Source: an uncultured Eubacteriales bacterium (GTDB lineage: Bacteria > Bacillota > Clostridia > Lachnospirales > Bianqueaceae). From it: a stretch of 15,437 bases of DNA. A program made the translations under genes and the position numbers. The stretch covers positions 1 to 15,437 of the forward strand of contig CACZPA010000124.1 of NCBI GenBank assembly GCA_902782895.1. Reading direction: 5' to 3'. Of this stretch, positions 6,763-14,573 are shown piece after piece. How positions within the stretch are numbered: the stretch's first letter is position 1; each line of letters opens with the position of its first letter. The notes beneath the pieces are model-generated. The model saw only the letters and a program-made list of their open reading frames with translations, was not told the DNA's origin and searched no databases.

Positions 6763-8105
6763 ACCCTGAAGCAGAAAGCCGTAAAGCCGCAATCCTTGGA
6801 TCCGTCAAAAAGTTTTTTACGACAAATATAGGTTATAAGTTCTTTTCTCTTGCCGTCGCGCTTGTCCTCTGGGTCATCGTCGTAAACCGGCAGAATCCGA
6901 TCGGGACCGTTACGGTTACCGGCATTCCGATCACGATCCAGAATGAGAACTATTTCACGGAACACGGCAAATATGTCGAATTTGATGAGAATATAACGGT
7001 AGCTGTTACTGTCAGCGGACAGCGCTCCGTTGTAGAGAACCTTTCTGCGGATGATTTTACGGCGACAATCGATTATCTGAATGTCGTACCGGAGGAAGGC
7101 AAGGCAGAGATCCTCTGCACCTGCTCCAACCGTTCGGTGACCATTAAACAGCAGAATATCACGTACGCGCCGATCTTTGTCGAGGATCTGATCTCCCGTG
7201 AATACAGCCTGCAGCTTGTCATGGAAGGCGCGCCGGCAGAGGGTTATATGGTTCCGGAGGAGGATCCGATGGTCGTTATGGTTCCCTCCACGGTTACGCT
7301 GAAAGGCCCGCAGTCCAGGATCGATCAGATCGCAGCGGCCAAGGTTTCCGTGAATCTGGAGCAGGCGACGTCCGATGTTACCGGCAAGGGCAAGAATATC
7401 GTCTTCCTGGACGCGGAGGGCAATGAGATCAATCTGGACGGAGCGGAGGGGATTACCTATTCCGCGAAGCTGATGAGCCAGCTGACGGTTCCTGTCTATA
7501 AATACAAAACCGTTTCGGTCGGTACTCCGGATATAACGGAGAACGCGGCCGGAGATTATTATGTCTCTGCCGTATCGATTTCGGACTCCGAGATGCGGAT
7601 TTACGGGCCGGCAGAGGTTGTTGACGCGATCTCGGAAGTCAAGCTCTCTCCGATCACGGTAACAGGCGAGAAGGAAGTTTTCACCAAAGAATATGATCTG
7701 ACGGCGGTGGTCGCGTCTCTGTCTTCCATGCATAACGCGGTGATCGGGCTGGCTGACGACGGCGTGCAGAAGATTACGGTGACGGTAGAGCAGCGGCCGT
7801 ACACGGTCAAGAGTTATTCGATTCCGCTTGACAATATTACGGTAACAGGTCTTGCGGAGACATATAGCTGCGCGCTTGCGGACGGTTCTCTGCAGGTAAC
7901 GGTCAAGGGCAAGCCGGACGCTTATCCGGCGGGCGGCTCCGTGCCGGTCAAGGTATCGATGGATCTCTCGCAGGTCAGCAGCACAGGGGAGTATGTTGTA
8001 AATGTCGTATATAAGCTTGCGGACGGTCTGACTACGGTAAGCGCACCGGATTCCGTAACGGTTACGATTACGGAGACGGAAGCGGAGGAGACTACGGATG
8101 GCTAA
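6759..8105 (+). CDS. cdaR: CdaR / YbbR-domain regulator of CdaA
   Basis: CdaR is the membrane-anchored partner of CdaA and modulates its cyclase activity from the outer face of the membrane. The 448 residues show a single N-terminal membrane segment (NIGYKFFSLAVALVLWVIVV at about 23-42) with the YbbR-type NIGYK entry and LW core, then four YbbR-like beta domains, each with a V-x-G type core strand (for example VTLKGPQSRID, MRIYGPAEVVD, VTVKGKPDAY). The start is a TTG at 6759: a perfect AAAGGAGG (6744-6751) lies 7 bases upstream, and the start overlaps the cdaA stop in TTGA, indicating translational coupling. An in-frame ATG at 6714 has no such site and would lie deep in cdaA. glmM, which commonly follows, is not here. 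Confidence 0.93.
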   Translation: MNPEAESRKAAILGSVKKFFTTNIGYKFFSLAVALVLWVIVVNRQNPIGTVTVTGIPITIQNENYFTEHGKYVEFDENITVAVTVSGQRSVVENLSADDFTATIDYLNVVPEEGKAEILCTCSNRSVTIKQQNITYAPIFVEDLISREYSLQLVMEGAPAEGYMVPEEDPMVVMVPSTVTLKGPQSRIDQIAAAKVSVNLEQATSDVTGKGKNIVFLDAEGNEINLDGAEGITYSAKLMSQLTVPVYKYKTVSVGTPDITENAAGDYYVSAVSISDSEMRIYGPAEVVDAISEVKLSPITVTGEKEVFTKEYDLTAVVASLSSMHNAVIGLADDGVQKITVTVEQRPYTVKSYSIPLDNITVTGLAETYSCALADGSLQVTVKGKPDAYPAGGSVPVKVSMDLSQVSSTGEYVVNVVYKLADGLTTVSAPDSVTVTITETEAEETTDG

Positions 8106-9747
8106 TTATTTCAAAAAGAGCCGGATGAATTATGTGCAGTCGCACTGGGGCAAGGATTACAGCGATATCCGCAAGGCGGATCCGGAATTCCGCGATACGG
8201 AGACCCATTTCGTCAATATGATGAAGCGGGCGGACTGGATCCTCGACGACCAGACGTGGAATGATCTGGAAATGAATGAGGTCTATTGCAAAATGGACCG
8301 TGCGTATTCGAAACCGGGCGCGCAGGTGCTCTATAACGAGCTTCGTACGCCTGTTTTCGATGAGACGGAGCTGAAGCGCAGAGACCGTGTTATGGACTTT
8401 ATTCTGCATCATCAGGCAGAAAGAGATAAACTCGGATGTATCCTGTACAGTCTCGGGCGCTCGGAATATGACGGCGCCTGTTCTTTGCTTTTTAAAGGAA
8501 TTCCCAAGCTGCCGGAGTACGCGGGCTGGACAACGACACTGGCCGTCATGATGCTTGCGTCGCTGATCTCGATACCGTTCTTCCATCTGTCGGGGCTGAT
8601 GCTCGCGGTCATTATGTTTGTCGTCAATACCTTCTATCATCAGAAGCTGAGCCGCCGGACGGAAGCCGCGATGCCGGGCGTCCGGTATATTGCCGCGATG
8701 ATCGACGCGGCGCAGGCCATCGCGGATCTGCAGATCCCGCAGCTTGAGGCGGATTACGGGGATTTCTTCCGGAAATGCGCGAAAAAGTGCGCCCCGCTGC
8801 GCAAGCGGGCCGGGACCTTCGGACACGGTGTCGGAGATCTGGCAGGCCTTCTGGAGTATATTCAGATCCTTTTCCTGGTCGAAGACCGGGCCTACATCCG
8901 CTGCACGAATCTGCTCGAGGAATACGCGCCGGTCCTGCGCGTGCTCTACCGCAAAATCGGAGAGCTTGACGCGCTGATGTCCGTCGCTTCGTTCCGCAGA
9001 GGACTCCGCCGCTCGGCCAAACCGGTCTTTGTCAAGGAGCCGCAGACGCTGCGGGTGGAGAATATCGTTCATCCGCTGCTGGAACGCGAGGGCGTAGCGA
9101 ATTCCCTGAGCGTTAACCAGAAGAATGTCGTAATCACCGGTTCCAATATGTCCGGTAAATCGACCTTCCTGCGGACGATCGCGACCGGTGCGCTGATGGC
9201 GCAGACCTTCTACACGGTGTGCGCGGATGCCTATGAAGCCTGTTTCTTCAACATTGTTACGTCTATCAGTCCGTCCGATGATCTGATCGGCGGCAAGAGC
9301 TATTATATGGCTGAGGCGGAAGCTTTGCTGCGGATGCTGCAGGTCGTCGACGAGGAGCGGACGTCGCTTTTGATCGTCGATGAGATTTTCCGCGGGACGA
9401 ACCCGATCGAGCGCGTGGCCGCCGCTTCGTCGCTGCTGCGGTATCTCGGCGAGCGGAACACACTGGTTATCGTCGCGACGCATGATATCGAGATCACGCA
9501 CAAGGTCGCGGACCAGTATGATAGCTATCATTTTGGCGAGAACGTCACCAAAGAAAAGCTCGATTTCGATTATACGCTGAAAAAAGGCGTGCTGAAGGCC
9601 CCGAACGGCATCCGGATTCTGGAATATCTGGGCTATCCGGAAGAGATTACGGAAGAGGCTTACCGCGAGACCGGTTATATCGGAGCGCAGGCCGCCAGTG
9701 AAGAAATAGAGCAACCAAATGACAAGGAGGATGTAGAAAATGCCTGA
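8098..9747 (+). CDS. Membrane-anchored MutS-family ATPase (no mismatch-binding domain)
   Basis: This 549-residue protein carries the MutS core and ATPase domains but lacks the N-terminal mismatch-reading domain of MutS and the C-terminal Smr nuclease of MutS2. Residues about 60-100 match the lever/core entry (MDRAYSKPGAQVLYNELRTP, then RRDRVMDF). Two hydrophobic segments at about 144-160 and 164-180 form a likely membrane hairpin inside the core domain. The ATPase is intact: Walker A GSNMSGKST at 348-356, GGKSYYMAEAEALL at 398-411, Walker B LLIVDEIFRGTNP at 424-436, and the H-loop ATHD at 460-463. GGAGGAG (8084-8090) lies 7 bases before the ATG, which overlaps the cdaR end in ATGGCTAA. Such proteins are often labelled DNA mismatch repair MutS, but that function is not supported; the real role is unknown. 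Confidence 0.88.
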   Translation: MANYFKKSRMNYVQSHWGKDYSDIRKADPEFRDTETHFVNMMKRADWILDDQTWNDLEMNEVYCKMDRAYSKPGAQVLYNELRTPVFDETELKRRDRVMDFILHHQAERDKLGCILYSLGRSEYDGACSLLFKGIPKLPEYAGWTTTLAVMMLASLISIPFFHLSGLMLAVIMFVVNTFYHQKLSRRTEAAMPGVRYIAAMIDAAQAIADLQIPQLEADYGDFFRKCAKKCAPLRKRAGTFGHGVGDLAGLLEYIQILFLVEDRAYIRCTNLLEEYAPVLRVLYRKIGELDALMSVASFRRGLRRSAKPVFVKEPQTLRVENIVHPLLEREGVANSLSVNQKNVVITGSNMSGKSTFLRTIATGALMAQTFYTVCADAYEACFFNIVTSISPSDDLIGGKSYYMAEAEALLRMLQVVDEERTSLLIVDEIFRGTNPIERVAAASSLLRYLGERNTLVIVATHDIEITHKVADQYDSYHFGENVTKEKLDFDYTLKKGVLKAPNGIRILEYLGYPEEITEEAYRETGYIGAQAASEEIEQPNDKEDVENA

Positions 9748-12187
9748 AAAGACACTGCAGGAGATGATGCCTCTGGCGGACGTGCTGAATAAGGATATCG
9801 TCTGTTCCTGCGGAAGGACGCACCGCGCGGATATCGATGAGGTCGTGATCGGCCGCGGAGCGATGGAGTATCTGCCGGAGCTGCTGGATCGTCATGGAAT
9901 CAGGACGGTTTTCATGCTCGAGGATACGCATACGCACGAGGCTGCCGGCGCGCAGGCCGCGGAGATTATGCGCGGAGCGGGTTATACGGTATATGAGCAC
10001 ATCTATGAGAGAGAAGGCTGGCTGCCGGCGGATGAAAAGGCGATGGATGAAGGCGTAGAGGCCTTCAACGGCTGCGAGGCGCGGCCGGACGTCATCATTT
10101 CCGTCGGATCCGGTACGCTTAACGATCTGGGCAAAGTCATCGGTCATATGCTGGGCGGTGTCCCGCAGTGGATCGTCGGCACGGCCGCGTCCATGGACGG
10201 CTATGCTTCGACGGTTGCCGCTCTTGTCCGCAACAACATGAAAGTGACGGAGTATTATGCTCCTCCGAAGGTCATTATCGGCGATCTTGCCGTTATGAGC
10301 AAAGCTCCGCGCAAGATGACGCTTGCCGGTATCGCCGATATGATGGCGAAATACAACGCCGGACTGGACTGGAAGCTGTCCCGCCTGATCAACGGCGAGT
10401 ACTATTGTGATTTCATCGCGGAAGCCATGCTCAAGGTCACGGACATGATCACCGAGCTTGCGCTGGAAGCCCCGGAAGAGGGCGAATTCGGCGACGAGCT
10501 GCTCGGGAAGATCATGGAAGGCCTGGTGCTTTCCGGCATCTACATGAGCTATATGGGAACTTCCCGCGCGGCCTCCGGCTCCGAGCATCATTTCTCGCAT
10601 TTCTGGGAGATGTGGCTGCAGCTTAATAATAAGCCCGCGATCTACCACGGGACAAAAGTCGGAGTCGGCGCTTTGATGATGGACCGTGTATATCGTAAAT
10701 TCCTCGACCTGGATATCGAGACGCGCCGCGTGATCCCGCGCCTGGAACGTTTTGACGAGGAGTCCTATAAGAAGACGATTCAGAAGGTCTACGGAGCTGC
10801 CGCGCCTGAGATCCTGAAGGACTATAAATTCGACGCGCCGACAAGGATCGAGCGCCTGAAGAAGATCGTGAAGAACCGCCGCCAGATCAATGGCATCATC
10901 CGTACGGAGCTGCCGCGTCTGGACCGTATGCGTCAGGCACTGAAGCATACCGGAGCGGTCATGGATTATACCGGACTGCCGTATATCACCGGCGAGATCG
11001 CGAAACAGGCGCTCCTGCACTGCAAGGAGATGCGCAAACATTACACGATGCTGCAGATTCTGACCGATTGCGGCGTCAATCTGGAGAGCCTTTTCCCGCT
11101 GATGCAGGAGAATGGATATCTGTCCCTGTCACAGATCCAGATGCGCGATCCGTTCATTCTCCCGGTCGCGGAGCAGAAAAAGTACTATCTGTTTGGGACG
11201 ACCGGTCCGGACTGCTGGAGAGGCCCGTATCCGGGACTGGACTGCTATGAGAGCGAAGATCTGGAGCATTGGTACGGTCCGATGCCCGCGTTCCGCCCGG
11301 CGGAGGATTTCTGGGGAACCCGCAACTTCTGGGCTCCGGAGGTTCATGCCTATCGCGGAAAATACTATATGTTTGTGACGTTCGGCTCCGAGACACGCCG
11401 CAAAGGGACGCAGATCCTGCGTGCGGACAAGCCGGAAGGCCCTTACGAGCCGATTTCCGAAGGTCCTGTAACACCGGCCGACTGGGAGTGCCTGGACGGT
11501 ACTTTCTATGAAGACCCGAAAGGCCAGCCTTGGATCGTTTTCTGCCACGAGTGGTCGCAGGTGATCGATGGAGAGATCTGCGCGATGCCGCTGACGTCCG
11601 ATCTGAGCGCGCCTGCGGGTGAGCCGATACTGCTTTTCCACGCGTCTGACGCAAGCTGGGCGCAGGGACGTCCGTGGAAAGAGCGCGACCCCAAGACAAC
11701 GCTCGACGCGCTGAGCTATGTGACGGACGGACCTTTCCTGGTCAAAGAGGGACGCAATCTGATCATGCTGTGGTCCGGAAGAGGCCCCAAGGGATACGCG
11801 ATGGGTTCCGCCGTTTCGAAGAGCGGCATCCTCGGCCCGTGGAAACAGAACGAACAGCTCGCGTTTGAGGAAGACGGCGGACACGGCATGGTCTTCAAGG
11901 ACTGGAACGGCAAGTACTGGATGACAGTTCATCAGCCGAACCGGACGCCTTCCGAGAGACCTGTCCTGGTACCGGCGACGGTCAAGGGCGGCGTGATCAC
12001 GATTAAGAAAGCGACATCCAAGGAGGAACCTGAGATGGCAGAGAAGGAAGAGAAAAAAACCGTAAAGAAGACGGACGAACCGAAGCCCGAGAAGGAGCAG
12101 AAGCCCGCACAGAAGCCTGTACAGGAGCAGAAGGGCACGGATTCCGGAAAAAAGCAGAAGGACGAGCTTCCGGTCTGGCTGCTGTAA
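9740..12187 (+). CDS. Fusion: sn-glycerol-1-phosphate dehydrogenase-like (AraM/EgsA) domain + GH43 glycoside hydrolase domain
   Basis: Residues 1 to about 458 match the iron-type dehydrogenase family of AraM/EgsA, which reduces dihydroxyacetone phosphate to glycerol-1-phosphate. Visible are the dinucleotide loop GSGTLND (123-129), TAASMDGYAS (148-157), and metal ligands D200 (GIADMMAKYNAGLDWK), a His in SGSEHHFSH (279-287) and H303 (YHGTKVG). Residues about 465-755 form a GH43 beta-propeller: RDPF with general base D470, WAPEV at 531-535, LDGTFYED with D586, TDGP at 662-665, and GGHGM at 713-717. GH43 enzymes cleave arabinose- or xylose-containing glycans. The join has essentially no linker. 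Residues about 758-815 are a Lys/Glu/Pro-rich tail ending PVWLL. No signal peptide is seen, so it should be cytoplasmic. AAGGAGG (9724-9730) lies 9 bases before the ATG, and the start overlaps the MutS-like gene by 8 bases. Whether both domains are active is unknown. Confidence 0.88.
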   Translation: MPEKTLQEMMPLADVLNKDIVCSCGRTHRADIDEVVIGRGAMEYLPELLDRHGIRTVFMLEDTHTHEAAGAQAAEIMRGAGYTVYEHIYEREGWLPADEKAMDEGVEAFNGCEARPDVIISVGSGTLNDLGKVIGHMLGGVPQWIVGTAASMDGYASTVAALVRNNMKVTEYYAPPKVIIGDLAVMSKAPRKMTLAGIADMMAKYNAGLDWKLSRLINGEYYCDFIAEAMLKVTDMITELALEAPEEGEFGDELLGKIMEGLVLSGIYMSYMGTSRAASGSEHHFSHFWEMWLQLNNKPAIYHGTKVGVGALMMDRVYRKFLDLDIETRRVIPRLERFDEESYKKTIQKVYGAAAPEILKDYKFDAPTRIERLKKIVKNRRQINGIIRTELPRLDRMRQALKHTGAVMDYTGLPYITGEIAKQALLHCKEMRKHYTMLQILTDCGVNLESLFPLMQENGYLSLSQIQMRDPFILPVAEQKKYYLFGTTGPDCWRGPYPGLDCYESEDLEHWYGPMPAFRPAEDFWGTRNFWAPEVHAYRGKYYMFVTFGSETRRKGTQILRADKPEGPYEPISEGPVTPADWECLDGTFYEDPKGQPWIVFCHEWSQVIDGEICAMPLTSDLSAPAGEPILLFHASDASWAQGRPWKERDPKTTLDALSYVTDGPFLVKEGRNLIMLWSGRGPKGYAMGSAVSKSGILGPWKQNEQLAFEEDGGHGMVFKDWNGKYWMTVHQPNRTPSERPVLVPATVKGGVITIKKATSKEEPEMAEKEEKKTVKKTDEPKPEKEQKPAQKPVQEQKGTDSGKKQKDELPVWLL
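12020..12037 (+). promoter_or_regulatory. Internal Shine-Dalgarno and in-frame ATG
   Basis: AAGGAGG (12020-12026) is followed by 8 bases and an ATG (12035-12037) in the reading frame of the fusion protein, at residue 766. Starting here would give a separate 50-residue, highly charged peptide (MAEKEEKKTVKK to the PVWLL end) stopping at 12187. The site fits a real start as well as any gene in the window. However, AAGGAGGAA also simply encodes Lys-Glu-Glu in a Lys/Glu-rich tail, so coincidence is quite possible. Confidence 0.35.
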
Positions 12188-14568
12188 TGCCGGTCAACAC
12201 GACTGAATTTCACATTTCCGTCCGGCAGATGGCGGAGTTCATCTGCCGGGGCGGAGATCTTGCAGGCGGCGGTTTCCAGAGTCCGGAACGCGCGCTCGAG
12301 GGGACAAAGGCTCATCAGAAGATCCAGAAAAGCCGGGGCGGAGACTATCAGAAAGAAGTCGTTCTGAGCCGGACGGTGGATGCCGGGGACGGAATATCCC
12401 TGATCGTGGAAGGCCGCGCGGACGGTGTAACGACCGTGGACGGCCGTCTTTGTGTCGAAGAGATCAAGTCCACCTATGCATCCGAAGAAGCACTGGGTTT
12501 TACGTATGAGCCAACCCACAGGGCTCAGCTTTTATGTTATGCCGCGATGATCTGCGGCGAGGAGCCGGGCGTATTGTGCCGGCTGACGTATTATCAGCTC
12601 GAGACGGAAGAAGAGTTTTCTTTTGAACAGTATCTGGAAAAAGAAGAGCTGGAGGCGTTCTTCCGGGATGTGACGGAGCGTTTCGCGGTATGGGTGCGCT
12701 GGCAGCAGGCCCACATTCAGGCGCGGACCGCTTCGCTGGAGAAGCTTGAGTTCCCTTATCCGGAGTACCGGGAGGGACAGAGAACGATGGCCGCGTATGT
12801 CTACAAAACGATTCAGGACAGCCGTGTGCTGTTCCTGCAGGCACCGACCGGTATCGGCAAGACGATCTCAGCGCTTTTTCCGTCGCTTAAGGCAATGGGA
12901 CAGGGCCTGACCTCCAAAATCTTCTATCTGACGGCAAAAAACGCCGCCGCGCGGGCCGCGCAGGAGGCGCTTGACAGACTGCAGATACAGGAGCCGGAGC
13001 TGCTGTCGGTCTCGATCACGGCGAAGGACAAGATCTGTCCCATGCCGGAACGCAGTTGTACCCCCGATGTCTGTCCCTTCGCGAAAGGGCATTATGACCG
13101 GATCAACGACGCGGTCTATGAGGCAATCACGACCGGGACGGACGGCGAGTCCGGCGGCATCCTGAAGCGGGAGCAGGTCCTTGCGATCGCGGAGAAGCAT
13201 CATGTCTGTCCCTTTGAGCTCGAACTTGATATCAGCACCTGGTCAGACGTGATCATCGGGGACTATAATTATGCTTTTGATCCGACCGCTTCGCTTAAAC
13301 GTTTCTTTGGCGAGAGCGAGAAGACGGATTATACGCTGCTTGTGGATGAGGCCCATAACCTGCCGGAGCGCGCGCAGAGCATGTACAGCGCAGAGCTTGG
13401 TCGCGCGCCTTTTGTCGAACTGCAGGCCAGATTCCGGGGCAAACCCGCCAGAACAAGGCGCCGCATGCGCCGTCTGCTCGGCGAGATCGTGACCTGGTTT
13501 GACGAGAAGGAGGAAGCGCTTGGCGTTGCGGGTGTCAGGGTTGAAGAGGCCCCGCCGACGGTGCTGACGGCCGCGCTCGACGGCTTCCGCGAGGAGCTTG
13601 CCGACTGGCTGATGAAGGAGGGCAGCGCGGACACTGCGGGGACACAGCTCTATTTCGATATTCTGTTCTATCTGCGGATGGCGGAGGTCTATGACGAGAA
13701 CTCCGTGGTCTACAGCCGAAGGGAAGGCTCGGACGTGCGGATCCGTCTCTACTGTGTACATCCGGCAGAAAAGCTTGCCGAGAGGTATGAGCAGGTGCGG
13801 GCGGTGGTTCTTTTTTCGGCGACACTGCTGCCGATCGCTTATTACCGCGAAATGCTTGAGGTCAAGAACGAAGAAAAACCGTCCCTGGCCATCTGTCTCC
13901 CGTCGCCTTTTGACCCGTCCCATCTGGCCGTTGTGGCGGCGGATGGAGTCCGGACCGATTACAAGAGCCGGGAGAGCAGCATCGGGGACGTATCAGCGGT
14001 AATCTACCGGACAGTCCACGCACATGAAGGCAATTATATCGTGTTTTTCCCATCCTACCCTTATATGCAGCGCGTGGCGGAGTTCTACCGGGACGCATAT
14101 CCGGAGGAAAAAGTCCTCCTGCAGGAGTCCGGTATGACGGAAGAGGACCGGGAGGAATGGCTGGGACATTTCCGGGAGGATCCGCCGTGGACACTCGCGT
14201 TCGCCGTGATGGGCGGAGCATTTTCGGAAGGAATCGACCTGACCGGCAGGCGTCTGGTAGGGACGGTAATCGTAACCGTCGGGATCCCGCAGATCGGTCT
14301 GGAGCGCGATCTGGTGCGGGACGCGATGGACAGACTTACAGGGAGCGGATTCGACTACGCGTACCGGTATCCCGGCCTGAACAAAGTCTTTCAGGCGGCC
14401 GGACGGGTGATCCGGACGGAGACGGACCGGGGCGTGATCGTGCTGCTTGACGCGCGGTATCAGGAGCCGCAGGTCCGGCGGAATCTGCCGGCGGAATGGG
14501 ATGTTAAGGTCGCCGAGCCTTCACAGATCGGCGAAGTACTGGAAGAGTTCTGGAAGGGACAGGAGTGA
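12187..14568 (+). CDS. Iron-sulfur DinG/XPD-family DNA helicase with N-terminal PD-(D/E)XK nuclease domain
   Basis: This 793-residue protein joins a RecB/Cas4-like nuclease domain to a superfamily 2 Rad3/XPD helicase. Nuclease motifs are H43 (EGTKAHQ), D79 (EGRADG), E92-I-K94 (EEIKST) and the QxxxY motif Q114-Y118 (HRAQLLCYA). Helicase motifs are Walker A QAPTGIGKT (218-226), four cysteines that fit the 4Fe-4S cluster (C284, C291, C296, C341), DEAH (387-390), SAT (544-546), GAFSEGIDLTG (677-687) and QAAGRVIRT (736-744). Such enzymes unwind 5'-tailed DNA; a coupled nuclease suggests repair or clearing of flaps or R-loops, which is inference. The ATG overlaps the preceding stop in TAATG and has no clear ribosome binding site, so translation probably depends on re-initiation. 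No cas genes are nearby, so a CRISPR role is not supported. Confidence 0.92.
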   Translation: MPVNTTEFHISVRQMAEFICRGGDLAGGGFQSPERALEGTKAHQKIQKSRGGDYQKEVVLSRTVDAGDGISLIVEGRADGVTTVDGRLCVEEIKSTYASEEALGFTYEPTHRAQLLCYAAMICGEEPGVLCRLTYYQLETEEEFSFEQYLEKEELEAFFRDVTERFAVWVRWQQAHIQARTASLEKLEFPYPEYREGQRTMAAYVYKTIQDSRVLFLQAPTGIGKTISALFPSLKAMGQGLTSKIFYLTAKNAAARAAQEALDRLQIQEPELLSVSITAKDKICPMPERSCTPDVCPFAKGHYDRINDAVYEAITTGTDGESGGILKREQVLAIAEKHHVCPFELELDISTWSDVIIGDYNYAFDPTASLKRFFGESEKTDYTLLVDEAHNLPERAQSMYSAELGRAPFVELQARFRGKPARTRRRMRRLLGEIVTWFDEKEEALGVAGVRVEEAPPTVLTAALDGFREELADWLMKEGSADTAGTQLYFDILFYLRMAEVYDENSVVYSRREGSDVRIRLYCVHPAEKLAERYEQVRAVVLFSATLLPIAYYREMLEVKNEEKPSLAICLPSPFDPSHLAVVAADGVRTDYKSRESSIGDVSAVIYRTVHAHEGNYIVFFPSYPYMQRVAEFYRDAYPEEKVLLQESGMTEEDREEWLGHFREDPPWTLAFAVMGGAFSEGIDLTGRRLVGTVIVTVGIPQIGLERDLVRDAMDRLTGSGFDYAYRYPGLNKVFQAAGRVIRTETDRGVIVLLDARYQEPQVRRNLPAEWDVKVAEPSQIGEVLEEFWKGQE

Positions 14569-14573
14569 AACGG

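Noticed and set aside
8092..9714. 540-codon minus-strand frame opposite the MutS-like gene
   Set aside because: The plus strand carries intact Walker A, Walker B and H-loop motifs in the same interval; the minus translation resembles nothing and has no ribosome binding site.
8098..9747. Calling this gene a mismatch repair MutS or MutS2
   Set aside because: No mismatch-binding N-terminal domain and no Smr domain are present, and membrane segments interrupt the core, so only the MutS-family ATPase label is supported.
9647..11041. 464-codon minus-strand frame opposite the dehydrogenase domain
   Set aside because: The plus frame has conserved NAD and metal-binding motifs; the opposite frame is a composition effect.
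11090..11145. Separate start codon for the GH43 domain
   Set aside because: The in-frame ATGs at 11102 and near residue 468 lack a Shine-Dalgarno at a workable distance, so a single fused product is the better reading.
12187..14568. CRISPR-associated role suggested by the Cas4-like domain with a DinG-type helicase
   Set aside because: No CRISPR repeats or other cas genes occur in the window, and the neighbours are housekeeping genes.
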